This document shows positions 18,488 through 27,929 of a stretch of DNA of 32,067 bases, piece by piece. The notes below the pieces were generated by a model that was not told the origin of the DNA, did not search any database, and saw nothing but the letters and a program-made list of their open reading frames with translations. Position 1 is the stretch's first letter; each line of letters starts with the position of its first letter. The translations under genes were made by a program, and so were the position numbers. Source of the DNA: Chara braunii (lineage: Eukaryota > Streptophyta > Charophyceae > Charales > Characeae); assembly GCA_003427395.1 (NCBI GenBank), contig BFEA01000144.1:1984587-2016653 (forward strand), in the 5' to 3' direction.

Positions 18488-19337
18488 AGGTTGCAGTTGC
18501 CTCTACAGGGACTCTGAATGCAAGCAGACTGTCAACCTCCCATCCAGAGGTCCCAATGGCAGAGACTGAGACAGTAGTTGGCCCCCACCTAGTTAGCTGC
18601 CCAGAAGTTGTTTGTGCTAGGACTTCTCTAGGTGGTTCCCGCTCAAGCATAGGTGATGAACGGATCACTCGTCGCCACGCTTAGGCCGAGATGAAGAAAA
18701 AGAAAGGGCGGTTAATAATTGCAGACGTAGAGGTCACAAGAGTTAGAGTTGGCGCACTAGTGAACAGTGGGTCAACACGTAGCTATATATAGTAAGAAGG
18801 GTTTGCAAAAGTTGCAGTTAGGGCTTAAAGTTCAGAAGTTGGAACAACCCATTGTGAGTAAACTTGCAGACAATAGAGAAATGGTAGTTGATAAATATGT
18901 TGAAGGGCTTAGGGCATACTTCCGGTTGGAGGCAGGGGGAAAGGTGAAACGTGTTCTGCACTCTCTGACACTTAGTGGAGGACAGTCTCCCTTTTGACAT
19001 GATTTTAAGAACTGATTGGGGTGAGGTCACCAATGCAGATGTGAAACTGGGTGAGCATGAGTGTTGTTTGCCTAGTCCTACATGTGGAAAAAAGAAAATT
19101 CGACTTTACCATGCATCTGACGTAGAGAATAGCCTATCCCTTTGTTGCATGAGTGCCCCCACGTTCGCCCGACATGTAGTCAAGAACGACCTCGCCGACC
19201 AAGTGTTTGTTGCATATGTGCTCCCGGTGAGTGAAGAAAAGGAAGAGGAAGAGTCGATACCCCCCAATGTGCACAAGTTGCTTGTTGAGTTCGTTGATGT
19301 TGGAGAGGACCCAAGTGGAGTGGTTGAGAGAGAAACC
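18487..19337 (+). pseudogene. Aspartic protease region of pol
   Basis: Pol continues in the -1 frame relative to gag. The first motif reads ALVNSGSTRSYI, where retroelement aspartic proteases have D-S/T-G; the catalytic Asp codon is AAC (18763-18765). A TAG (HA*AE) precedes it and two stops follow SYI, after which the domain resumes in another frame (SKKGLQKLQLGLKV). A further frame change leads to PFDMILRTDW (about 18990-19019), where the usual ILG is ILR (AGA at 19008-19010). The rest to 19337 is a connector with an acidic EEKEEEE patch. It cannot be active as read. Confidence 0.82.
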
Positions 19338-20104
19338 AAGCACCAGATTGAGCTAGAACCCGATAGCCGGATTCCTAAGGGCCCTATCTACAGGATGTCT
19401 CCAAAGGAACTGGATGAGCTGCGAAAACAATTAGACGAATTGCTTGAGAAAGGGTGGATTAAACCAAGTTCCTCACCATTAGGGGACTTAATGCGATAAC
19501 CGTTAAAAATGCGAACCATTACCACGAATAGATGATCTCCTGGATAGAGTTCAGGGTTGCAAGTATTTCTCTAAGATTAATCTTAAGTCGAGATACCATC
19601 AGATTGAGGTATTGCCCGAGGATCAGCACAAAACGGCTTTCCGAACGAGATATGGTCACTATGAGTTTGTGGTGATGTCGTTTGGCTTGACTAATACCAC
19701 TGCAACCTTCCAGAGATGTATGAATGAGCTGTTTCGTGATTGGCTTGATAAATTTGTTATTGTTTATTTAGATGATATACTGATTTTTAGTAAGAGTCTG
19801 GAAGAGCATGAGGAGCACCTTCGAATTGTGCTTAATAAATTGCGAGAGGCAAAGTTTAAGATTAACCCAAAGAAGTGTGAGTGGGCAAAGCGTTAGGTCC
19901 TTTACTTGGGACATATGATAGACGGTGATGGGATTAAACCAGAAGACACTAAGATTGCAGTCATTAGAGATTGGCCCAACCCGTGCACGTTGACGGAACT
20001 GCACTCGTTTCTTGGTCTGGCTAACTATTACCGCAAGTTCGTTCGGAAGTTTACGATAATCGCTGCCCCATTGCGCAGATTGTTAAAGAAAGAAACGGTC
20101 TAGA
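19338..20104 (+). pseudogene. Reverse transcriptase of pol
   Basis: The typical Ty3/gypsy entry HQIELEPDSRIP...YRMSPKELDEL leads to KGWIKPSSSPLG (ends 19484). There about 20-25 codons expected in the family (the V-K-K-D-G and R-DYR region) are missing, and the frame changes. Motif A reads [13 protein letters not shown]: the catalytic Asp is Asn (AAT 19579-19581) and the following SG is [15 protein letters not shown] and motif C YLDD (19765-19776) are intact. A TAG at 19894-19896 interrupts before YLGHMI, and another at 20101-20103 replaces a likely Trp before KWDQDC. The enzyme is dead by several independent lesions. Confidence 0.92.
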
Positions 20105-20590
20105 AATGGGATCAGGATTGTACCGCGTCCTTCAAGCGGTTAAAAAAGTGTTTGATAACTATCCGGTGTTGAAAGTTGCAGACCCATCTCTGCCTTTTAT
20201 CGTAACCGCTGACGCCAGTCAATATGGAATTGGTGTTGTACTTCAGCAAGACGATGAAAATGGGTACAGACCTGTAGAGTTTATGTCCTGTAGACTGTCT
20301 AGCGAAAAGGTCGCCGCTTCTACCTATGAGAGAGAGTTGTTCGCTCTGAGGGAAACACTGAATCACCGGCGACATTATCTGCTAGGACGCCATTTTAAAG
20401 TGTACTGGGATCATGAGACACTTCGCTGGCTTAAAACTCAGGCCCGGATGACACCTAACCTGACCACGTGGACTGGGGAGATTGATCAGTTTGACTTTGA
20501 ACTCAAGCCAGTAAAGGGTAAGTACAATGTTGTCGCTGACGCATTGAGTAGAAGGGCTGACGTTTTCGGTGTCATTGTCACGTACTTAAA
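20105..20590 (+). pseudogene. RNase H region of pol
   Basis: A one-base frame change at the A run near 20142-20147 brings pol into the frame used up to 21218. The domain shows PFIVTADASQYGIGVVLQQD, STYERELFAL and VYWDHETLRWLK, so the expected acidic residues (TDAS-type Asp, the E of ERE, and the D before H) are present. It ends with VKGKYNVVADALSRR, the usual border to integrase. Apart from the frame change at its start, this is the best kept domain of the element. Confidence 0.9.
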
Positions 20591-21607
20591 TGCAAGCACC
20601 GAACTTCAGGAAAAGATTACGTCTACTTACACAAGTGATCCATTTTATAACCAGTTGATTAGCAAGGTGCAGACGACACCTCACGAATTCCCGGATTATA
20701 GAGTAACACAGAGACTGCTATTTGAAAAAACAGATGTCCATGACCGACTATGTGTTCCAAACAACGAGGAAATTCGTAGCATAATACTTGCGGAAAACCA
20801 TAATACTGAGGGGCATTTCGGATGGAGGAAGACTTATGCTAACCTCCTATGCTCCTACACATGGCTAGGGATGAAACATGGTTGTATCTCCTATGTGCCA
20901 GGCTGTCAGGTTTGTCAAAGGAACAAAAGTTTCACACAACCGCCCCTTGGATTACTCAGACCGCTGCCTATTCCGTCGGGACCCGGGGACTCCGTGTCTA
21001 TAGACTCTATGGACACTAAGATAAAGAGTAGAAACGGAAAGAGTCAGGTTATGGTTATAGTGGACCGTTTTAGCAAGTTTGTTATGTTTGTTCCACTTCC
21101 TGGAGAAGCAAAAACTGAATTGGTGATTAGGGAATTCTTTAATCATTGGGTGAAGGATTCTGGGCATCCCTTGACTATTGTAAGTGATAGGGATTTGCGG
21201 TTCACAGGAGAGCAGTGACAACAACTAATGAAGGTATACGGGTCCAAATTGACTATGTCTTCAGGTAGACACCCTCAGAAAAACGGACAAACAGAGCAGA
21301 TGAATAAGTTGTTGCAGCAAGTGTTGCGCATGTACATCCGGCCAGATCAAATTGACTGGATGAACATCTGCCAAAAGTTGCAAGTGCCTATAACAACTCT
21401 GTGCATCTAGCTACATCAAGAACGCCTACTGAATTGCATCTAGGATGGTGCCATCGTAGACCCATTGACTGTCTAAACCCTGATCAAGTACACCGATTTT
21501 CGCTAGGAACCAGGGAATTCGCCGTCCTGTATCAAAAGGACCTCAAATTACTAACGCAAGGCAATAATTGTCATATTATAAAAGAGCTAAGAGAGGAATT
21601 AACATAG
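20591..21607 (+). pseudogene. Integrase of pol
   Basis: An N-terminal HHCC zinc site is visible: H..TEGHFGWRKTY and C-QVC (about 20800-20925). GLLRPLPIPSGPGDSVSID carries the first catalytic Asp, IVSDRDLRF (about 21178-21203) the second, and NGQTEQMN (about 21284-21307) the Glu. TGA at 21216-21218 replaces a Trp (GEQ*QQL), and a frame change near 21360-21400 separates the ATSRTPTELHLGW block. The frame ends at 21605-21607. No C-terminal chromodomain like that of the right-hand element was seen; the region after 21607 goes straight to the 3' LTR. Confidence 0.9.
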
Positions 21608-21664
21608 TGGATAGATAAAAATTGCTAATTTTCTCGGAGGACCTCAAATTTAGGTCGGCGAGAG

Positions 21665-22640
21665 TGAAAGGCCTTTCACGATTCAGACCCCAATTTTGGA
21701 TCTCAGGGTCAGATCCTAGGCCAAGAATATACCGAGTTCGTCAAACTCAAAAAAGTCACAATCCAGTACGGTAACCTCAGAAGTCCGGTCCAACAGGCAC
21801 CCAGCAAACAGTCACATCTCAGGGACAAGAGTTACGTCTCATAATAAAAGTCTTTTCAAAAGAGTCAAAGTCACATTGAAGAGTCACATCCCTCGAGTAA
21901 AGGCAGTATCACAAGCAAAAGTCGTGACCCACAGGTAGGAGTCACTCTCCACAGTCAAAAGTCATGTTCACAAGTGAAAAGTCATGACTCAAAGGTCCAA
22001 GCAGCAGCAATCCAATGAAAATTCGGGAAGGTTCCAGGCCTTGACATTCAGAAGCAGACAAACCGAGGGGATGTGGTACCGGAACCAGTCAAGACCCAAG
22101 AAACAGAGGCTGGCACGAGTTTGAGTGCAAACCAAGACTACAAAAGGAATGGTCAGCCTCACATTCAGGCAGATTGCTCATTCGCAAAGAGTGTGGAAGT
22201 GTTGGCGCACTTGTGCGCTAATGTGAGGCGCAGAGCGTTGAAGTCAGAGTGTTGCGCAAAGGGGGAGAGAGTGAGAGGAAGATATCGCTGGCAAAGGGAA
22301 GCCAGCCATAGCTGCGTCAGTGCAGGGTGTTAGTGTTAGCATCTAGTAGAAGTCTTCAGAGAGTTAGTAGGGTAGACAGTGAGTATATTCGGCGTAGATT
22401 CTTGAGTAGTAGTAAGTGTGTGTTCATGCATGTAGTGAGAGAAGACTCAACAAGGACATATAAGGAGGAAAGACGCAAGAGTTGAAACTTTTATTGCTCA
22501 TGTGTAACTCGTTGGAATTTTTTAGCTGCGCTACCTGGTCTTCATCTCTCTGGTCCCCTGTGTGAGTTTCGTGTGAACTCATACATGTTTGTGATCTGAA
22601 CATATGCACTCATTGGTGTGGAACTGGGAGGTTCATTGCA
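21665..22640 (+). repeat. 3' LTR (about 976 bp)
   Basis: Same ends as the 5' LTR (TGAAAGGCCT and GGTTCATTGCA). It lacks one block of about 85 bases near the AGTCAC array and about 100 bases near its 3' third (after GACGCAAGAG). Most substitutions against the 5' LTR are transitions. The sequence just before it (TAGGTCGGCGAGAG) is the weak polypurine tract. Confidence 0.9.
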
Positions 22641-23025
22641 AAAACATTTCTCTACCCCCCAAGGGGACAAGGGTGTGCCAAGAGGAAGGAGAGACCAATA
22701 TAAGCACACTAAGGTTCAAAATGCCACAAGTTATAAGTTTCAAAATAATAATAATAATAAATAAATAAATAAATAAGTAGATGAGGAGGTGAAGAAAAAC
22801 TAAGTGTTGGATTTTTCAAAATTTTCGGCAGCATTTCGTTACCCCTATGGCCACGAAGTGTGTCATCAAGAAGAAAGGCCAAGTAAAATGAGAAGATTTT
22901 GTCAGCACTTCGCTACCCCTAACGGGTCAAAATGTGTTGAAAAACACTAAGTATGAAAAAAAAAAAAACAGAAAATTTCGGCAACACTTTGTTACCCCTA
23001 CGGGGTCAAAATGTGTGCCGAAAGC
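22641..23025. repeat. Hairpin-forming repeat array, about 75-bp period
   Basis: Units with TTTCGGCARCA-TTY-GTTACCCC start near 22822, 22896 and 22975. Each is followed by CGGGGTCAAAATGTGTGCCG-type sequence that is its inverted copy; the third (22976-23023) is the best hairpin. A fourth unit seems split by the LTR element: TTTTCGGCAG ends at 14664, and CATTTCTCTACCCCC with AAGGGTGTGCC follows at about 22645. AT-rich (AAT)n and (AAAT)n runs lie at 22746-22776. Confidence 0.72.
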
Positions 23026-23555
23026 AAGAATGACTAAGTCCTAATCAGATTTGAGGGTGCCACAAAGAAATTCGAATTTCCAGAATAAATAAAAAATCAA
23101 ATAAAATAAATCAGAAAATGAGAAAAGAAGGTGGGGAATAAGATAATTCGAATTTTTGGAAAAAGACAAAAGAAGAAAAAACAGAAAAATTCAAAGTTGG
23201 GCGGGGAGGAGGATGAAAGAGTGGTGAAGAAAGAGAGAAATCGGTGAGAGAGAGAGAAAGAGTGAAGTGGGAGATGGGGGAGATGATGGGGTTGTAATTG
23301 GGGGGGGGAAGAGGGAGAGGAAGGTGGTAGAATGAGAGAGAAGGATATGAAAAAGGTGGAGAGGAGTAGATGAGATTAGTAGAAGATGATGAGTGGGGAG
23401 GAGAGGTCCTAGAGAGAAAAAAGGTTGTGGAAGGTGAGTGAAGAGCGAGGCAGGAGGAGGGAGTAGTGGTAGGGTTAGAAAAGATGATTAGATGATGGGG
23501 GGGAGAGAAAAGGGGTTGGGGGAGAGTAGGTTAGTGGGTAGGATGGTGATACCAA
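23026..23555. other. Purine-rich stretch without genes
   Basis: The plus strand is almost entirely A and G, with GAGAGA, GAAGAAG and GGGGGG patches. Nothing coding was recognised. Confidence 0.7.
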
Positions 23556-23752
23556 GCTCTTGGGTGGCCAAGAGCAGAGCACTACCAAGATCCACAGGAT
23601 CTTGGCCTTCAAGATGCTGCTGGCCTGATGTCACTGCAATTAAAGAAAAATATGGGGTGGGTTGAGATCTTGATCAGACACCCAGATGTCACTGTAGTGC
23701 AGCCCCCTAGCCAGGGGGATCTTCAAGATCCACAACAAGCTGCCACGTGGCA
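23556..23752. repeat. Cluster of short hairpins
   Basis: Five perfect or near-perfect stems: GCTCTTGG/CCAAGAGC (23556-23575), CCAAGATCC/GGATCTTGG (23585-23605), CCCCCT/AGGGGG (23703-23718), GATCTT/AAGATC (23718-23730) and TGCCACGTGGCA (23741-23752). Loops are 0-4 bases. Confidence 0.75.
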
Positions 23753-23808
23753 CTGCAGATAGGCACCAGATACCAGCCACGTGGGCAGGCGGCACCACCC
23801 AGACCACC

Positions 23809-23840
23809 GGGGGTTGGGGGGGGGGGGGGGGAGAGGGGGG
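23809..23840 (+). repeat. G-run, potential G-quadruplex
   Basis: GGGGG, TT, a long G run, AGA and GGGGGG follow one another. Such tracts can form G-quadruplexes and also cause sequencing and assembly errors. Confidence 0.7.
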
Positions 23841-23944
23841 CAAATGGTTGTCTTGCCACACGCTGCTCCCCACTCGCCGACGGGGGGGAGGTAAATAGCT
23901 GCCATGGCACTTCTTCAACACCAGCAAGCCACAGTATCAGCTTA

Positions 23945-24025
23945 GATTGTGGCTTTGGCCAGTGTGTTAAAGCACTGGCCACGCACGCGCATGAGTGGCA
24001 GCTGCCCAGATTCAAACCTTGGCAG
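23945..24025 (+). other. Possible degenerate tRNA-like sequence
   Basis: GTGTGTTAAAGCACTGGCC resembles a tRNA D arm, and AGATTCAAACC about 35 bases on resembles a B box. The A box is poor and no A tail was found. It may be a decayed SINE head. Confidence 0.25.
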
Positions 24026-24184
24026 CAGCAGCATCTCGGACCTTTATGATATATAATCCGGGAGCGTGGCGGGGCGGGGCGTGTGGTGCGCGCGCGTGTG
24101 GCGGTCTCTAAATCCCGCTATCGGGACTATAGCAATTTCCCTCTGTTACGGGAGGGAGGGAGGGTCGGAGCGGGGACCGTTCCC

Positions 24185-24196
24185 GCTCTGATACCA
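24185..24196 (-). promoter_or_regulatory. Primer-binding site, initiator tRNA-Met type
   Basis: The minus strand reads TGGTATCAGAGC exactly, one base from the end of the LTR at 24198-24554. The internal region would extend to the left, but no gag or pol is found there, so the element is truncated or nonautonomous. Confidence 0.85.
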
Positions 24197-24197
24197 G

Positions 24198-24554
24198 TGT
24201 GACGGACCCGCCGGGATGGCGGTCCGTCAGGATCAACACGGAGGGTTGAGGAAGGAGATGGAGATGGAGCTGGAAGGGACAGCGCAGCTCCGACGCAGAC
24301 TCAACACACACGTACTCCAAACTGTGTAAATGCAAAATGAATCAGAATACAGACTCCAGCTGGGGTATACCCCAGCGGACTGACTGGACTGGAGTGGACT
24401 GGCCTGGTACCGACGGTGGTACCGGGCAGGACTGGACTGGACTGAAACAGCACACAGCTTGTGGGGTCAGGCCACGGCCTCGTCCCACAGGCCGAACAGG
24501 CAAATAGCCGAATAGGCCCTGGCTGTAGGCCAGGGCAGATAGAGGCCCGCTGCA
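24198..24554 (-). mobile_element. LTR of a minus-strand element inserted in LINE C
   Basis: On the minus strand it begins TGCAGCGGGCC and ends GGTCCGTCACA, a TG...CA pair, with one base before the primer-binding site. The end contains a hairpin, GACGGACC/GGTCCGTC around CGCCGGGATGGC. GGACTGGACTG pentamer repeats lie at 24381-24445. The outer end falls in the codons just after GDWN of the LINE endonuclease, which fixes the boundary. The second LTR was not found. GTGTT (24555-24559) is the expected target-site sequence. Confidence 0.7.
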
Positions 24555-25003
24555 GTGTTCCAGTCTCCCAAGATCAGTAAGTTTTTTGTGTTCGATATGA
24601 ACCTCGGGAATTCCGCCAGGAAGTCCGCACACAGGTGTAACTCCACCGGGGCATAAACTGACATGACTGTCCACTCTTCATTTTGATAAAGGAATTTTAT
24701 CCAAGCGATACGGCCTCCTGGGTCCGCGTATAAATCTAAGGGGGTAACCTCCATATTCTTATCTATGAGAATGGCTACCCCTCTGCAGGACCCATCTGAT
24801 GGTGCCCACACCTGTGGGCCATCCCACCAGGGTAATATTTTCCTAATCTTCCTATCATTAAGCTTGGTTTCTTGCAGGCCCATAATTTGTACGTTTGTCG
24901 AATGCATCCATTTTCTTAATCTGGCACGTTTATATTTTTTGTTTGTGTCACCCAAACCACATATATTCCATGTTGCTATCCGCAGTTTAGGCGGTTGGAC
25001 CAT
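24555..25003 (-). pseudogene. LINE C: endonuclease domain of ORF2, cut by an LTR
   Basis: ATG at 25003 gives MVQPPKLRIATWNICGLGD, the start of an AP-endonuclease (EEP) domain that nicks the target for reverse transcription. Motifs: TWN (substrate/metal), IMGLQETKL with the catalytic Glu, CRGVAILID, WTVMSVYAPV and LLILGDWN, in order and in one open frame of about 150 codons. The sequence then runs into the LTR at 24554, so the DH motif and the RT are missing. LINE B has the complementary C-terminal half of the same domain. The domain itself is uninterrupted, which suggests a fairly young LINE. Confidence 0.88.
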
Positions 25004-25077
25004 CAGGCCTCATCCCGCCGTCTTGTTGGATACGGCCACTGTTGGAGTGGAAGCTTCGGTTCAACCCCATTTTGCCT

Positions 25078-25665
25078 TTACCAAGCTCCTTTAGGTTTCC
25101 CCCTCCAGCTTTTACTGTCGGCAACCATCTTGCGGGTATCTTCCTTTAAGTAGTCTTGGATGTTTTGGTGTTTTATCCACTCTGTGACAACTGAACCCGA
25201 TCTTCCCTCAGGTAGGTGCAGAGATGCCACAACATTTGCGTTATTGACCAAGAAGTCCTGTAATGGGATCCAGTGGACCCGCAGATCACACCATTTGTCA
25301 AATGAATCGTTTATTGATCTCAATTTCAGCACTACAAAATGAAAGATCATCGTTGGTTTTTCACTCATAATAGATAGATGCCTGTTCATTTTTATAGTTG
25401 GGATGCGAGCCACTGTTCCAATGTCGTTGAGTACATGCCTTTTCGTGAGATCTATCACCTTGTGACAAACTAATTTCTAACAATGAGGGGTCCTAAGCAG
25501 GGAAGGTTGGGCCAATTTCAGGAGATCGGGATTGAAGGGAAATTGCATCGGTGTCCTCGCTTCTTCGTCTTTTTGCGCCGCTTCTTTTCGACGACTGGGT
25601 TCAGGGTCGGGCAGGTCCCGGGGATGATTGATTGAGTGGCAGTCGCGCCGACCAGGCGCGGACAA
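25078..25665 (-). pseudogene. ORF upstream of LINE C ORF2, possibly ORF1
   Basis: One frame runs from 25665 to TAG at 25477-25479 and on to a stop at 25078-25080. The first part is charged (EPSRRKEAAQKDEEARTP); the second contains KPTMIFHFVVLKLRSINDSF and GSVVTEWIKHQNIQDYLKED. It lies 74 bases before the ORF2 ATG on the same strand, the usual place of a LINE ORF1. I see no zinc knuckle or RRM and do not recognise the family. A single TAG breaks it. A host gene exon is a weaker alternative. Confidence 0.5.
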
Positions 25666-27435
25666 TAATGATTGACGTCGCTTCTTTTCTGTTCTGTTGT
25701 CGGATTTTAGGCGTGGAGATCGCGCGAGAATTTTGCTTCGTTCTTTTTTAATTTCCTTTTGAATCTTGTCGGACCCTGGCGGCTCTAGGAATTTCGGACT
25801 CTTTCGGAATTTGCGTTTTATTAAAAGCTCTTTTTACATTAGCTAGGAATTTAGGAATATAGGAATTTGGGATTTCTCTTGCCGCGTGCTGTCTTTCTTG
25901 CGCGCTTCTTTTTGCGGCTACAACGGAGCTCTGATTAGTAGGCGCCCTTAATCTTGCGAGTACCTATCATTTTGGGCGGGCGCCATTGCAACTGTATCTT
26001 TCTTCTTGAGCTTCGTCTTTCCCGCCCTCTCTCTCCTTTTCACTGCGTCTAGTTAGCCCGCGGCCTGCATTATTGGATCGATGCGTGGAGAGTGGCTACG
26101 TCCCCCACGCTGCAGTCTGGTCATGCAGAACATAGGTGTTCCCTCCCCTAATCCTCTTTCTAAGTCCTTGTAATTCCGTGTTCTTCGCGCATGCATGCAC
26201 GCTATAAATTTTGGTTGCGCGATTAGATAGCTCTCTTAACCAAATGTTGGAAGCTCGGGGTAGCGCGATCAGTGAGGGTCGGCTCACGAGCGAATCTTTT
26301 CTTTTGCTTGGATTTCTGTTTCAGGCGATTCGCCCATCTTTTTGCTTTCGACATCCGTATCTTAACACATGAGTGCTCGTAATCTGCTGGGAATCTCCCA
26401 TATTTCGAATATTCTGATTGTATGAATGAATGTTGCATTGCGTGAAGTGAATGGGGTGATTGTCGCTTCTCTTTCCGTTTTTGCTCATGCTAGACAAGGT
26501 AGTTAATGCTGATTGTAAGGCCTTGATGTATGTGTCAACGATTGCGGGGATATTGAATGATTGGATGTATTCAGTGGTCGTTTTGCATCTGCAACGAAGC
26601 AACCATCCCGTATGAACACGTGTAAACGCGATCCAATCCGCGCGGCCTACCCATACTCACACGCGGTGATTCGTAATCGTCAAACGTTAGGACAGGCACG
26701 AAATCTCTGAACACCGAGCCCGGAAATCCCCCAACCGGGTAAACACGCACTAAGGAATTCCGCAGCTTCACAATGACAATATGACGAACTCGAGGGACTC
26801 AGATTCATTATGGGATTCGGAGTATTTCGACCCCTAGGTGAGAGAGTGTCTTAGACAGAGACGCCCGGAGTTTCCCTGCCTAACCGAAAATCGATTGTGC
26901 CCCCGGGAGTTTCACTGTGCTGTCACTAGTGACCCACGGTGCCCCGATTACCCTACAACGTACAATACGCAGTACTTCATATCTCCCGGCTTCGTTGTCA
27001 TCACTACTAATTTCCCTCCCTTCCGTCTCCTCCTCCCGTACCACCAACTTACGGTGGTACCGTGGAATTCCATCGCCCAGTATTGGCCCCGTACGCCGTG
27101 CAGAAACTGTAGACGGCGCAACCACCACCGAGCCCCTGGGACAGGGACGCCTAACCACAACACGCGGCGACAGGCGCCACGTGGCGGTACCCGACGGTCC
27201 GACCTCCAGGGATCGCACCCCGAGCCCCTCCCGAACCGCCGTTACCGAACGGACCAGACGGCCCTGGGTGCACCAGGCACACCGATGGCCGCAGCCCGCC
27301 CCTAGCCTTATTGCACCCGTGCCCCTAGAACTTTGCCACAGGAGATCTCAGTTCCGACCTGGGACTCCACCCCCGCTTTCCCAAAAATCCTTGGCACACC
27401 CCTTTTCGCACTTCCAGGCCCATATCCCACTCCGA
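25666..27435. other. Long stretch without supported genes
   Basis: Several open frames of 60-220 codons exist on both strands, none with recognisable motifs. A minus-strand frame from 26602 to 26096 with one stop could be more of the LINE C 5' region. 26840-27430 is GC- and Pro/Arg-rich in all frames. ACTTACGGTGGTACCGTGG (27048-27066) is a local palindrome. Confidence 0.4.
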
Positions 27436-27912
27436 TCAGGAAGTCGCGCTGGGCGTGAGGTTGGGCGTCACAACCTCCTCTTCAGAGGGGTCGGTAGCAA
27501 TGGGAATGGCTGGCAGGTCGAGCACCTCATTCTGCATTACTTGTATGAACACCACCATGATTCCATTTACTGTGTCTGAGCAGATCACAGAGGTTAGGAC
27601 TCCCTTGGCAGGTCCACTGTCTTTTATTGCTCTCGTTATTGTTCTCATTGGGCCTGCCGACGACAGTTCCTTCCTCAAAGAACGATCCCCGGTGTTTTGG
27701 GAGTCCCAAGCTGGATTCATGGATGTACCTATCCCAGAGGTGTCTTTCTTTTGGCTTTTTTGGAGGGGGACTCTAGTCCGCTCCTCTCTTCTGCTTGTGG
27801 GTTTATCCCTGTTTGTAGAAGGAATGGATTTTTTCCCTTTGCGCAGCTCAACCCCAAGCCAGCAGCAACCACCAACTCCTTCCCCTGGTTTCTGTCTGTA
27901 TCCCTCCACCAC
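27436..27912 (-). CDS. Hypothetical ORF, 158 codons
   Basis: Open from ATG at 27912 to the stop at 27436. It has a basic, Ser/Thr-rich middle (TSRREERTRVPLQKSQKKD) and a more hydrophobic later part (GVLTSVICSDTVNGIMVVFI). No family was recognised. The start lies just outside the long inverted repeat at 27930-28294. An overlapping plus-strand frame of similar length exists, so coding is uncertain. Confidence 0.22.
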   Translation of the reverse strand: MVEGYRQKPGEGVGGCCWLGVELRKGKKSIPSTNRDKPTSRREERTRVPLQKSQKKDTSGIGTSMNPAWDSQNTGDRSLRKELSSAGPMRTITRAIKDSGPAKGVLTSVICSDTVNGIMVVFIQVMQNEVLDLPAIPIATDPSEEEVVTPNLTPSATS

Positions 27913-27929
27913 AGGTGCTATGCCTGCTA

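Larger units (their letters stand above)
14665..22640 (+). mobile_element. Complete but inactive Ty3/gypsy-type LTR retrotransposon
   Basis: Two related LTRs in the same orientation flank primer-binding site, gag, protease, RT, RNase H and integrase. The pol order RT-RNH-IN is diagnostic of Ty3/gypsy. The LTRs start TGAAAGGCCT and end TTCATTGCA. By my count about 26 mismatches lie in roughly 410 aligned bases (near 94% identity), and the 3' LTR lacks two blocks, so the insertion is old. No intact 5-bp target duplication was found (GGCAG on the left, AAAAC on the right). Flanking sequence fits insertion into a hairpin repeat that continues at 22641. Confidence 0.93.

Noticed and set aside
22822-23023. 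CRISPR-like direct repeats
   Set aside because: Units are diverged hairpins without unique spacers of constant length, in a eukaryotic transposon-rich context.
26917-27579. 220-codon plus-strand ORF, Pro/Arg/Ser-rich
   Set aside because: GC-rich region open in three frames; no domain, no codon pattern, and an overlapping minus ORF of similar quality.
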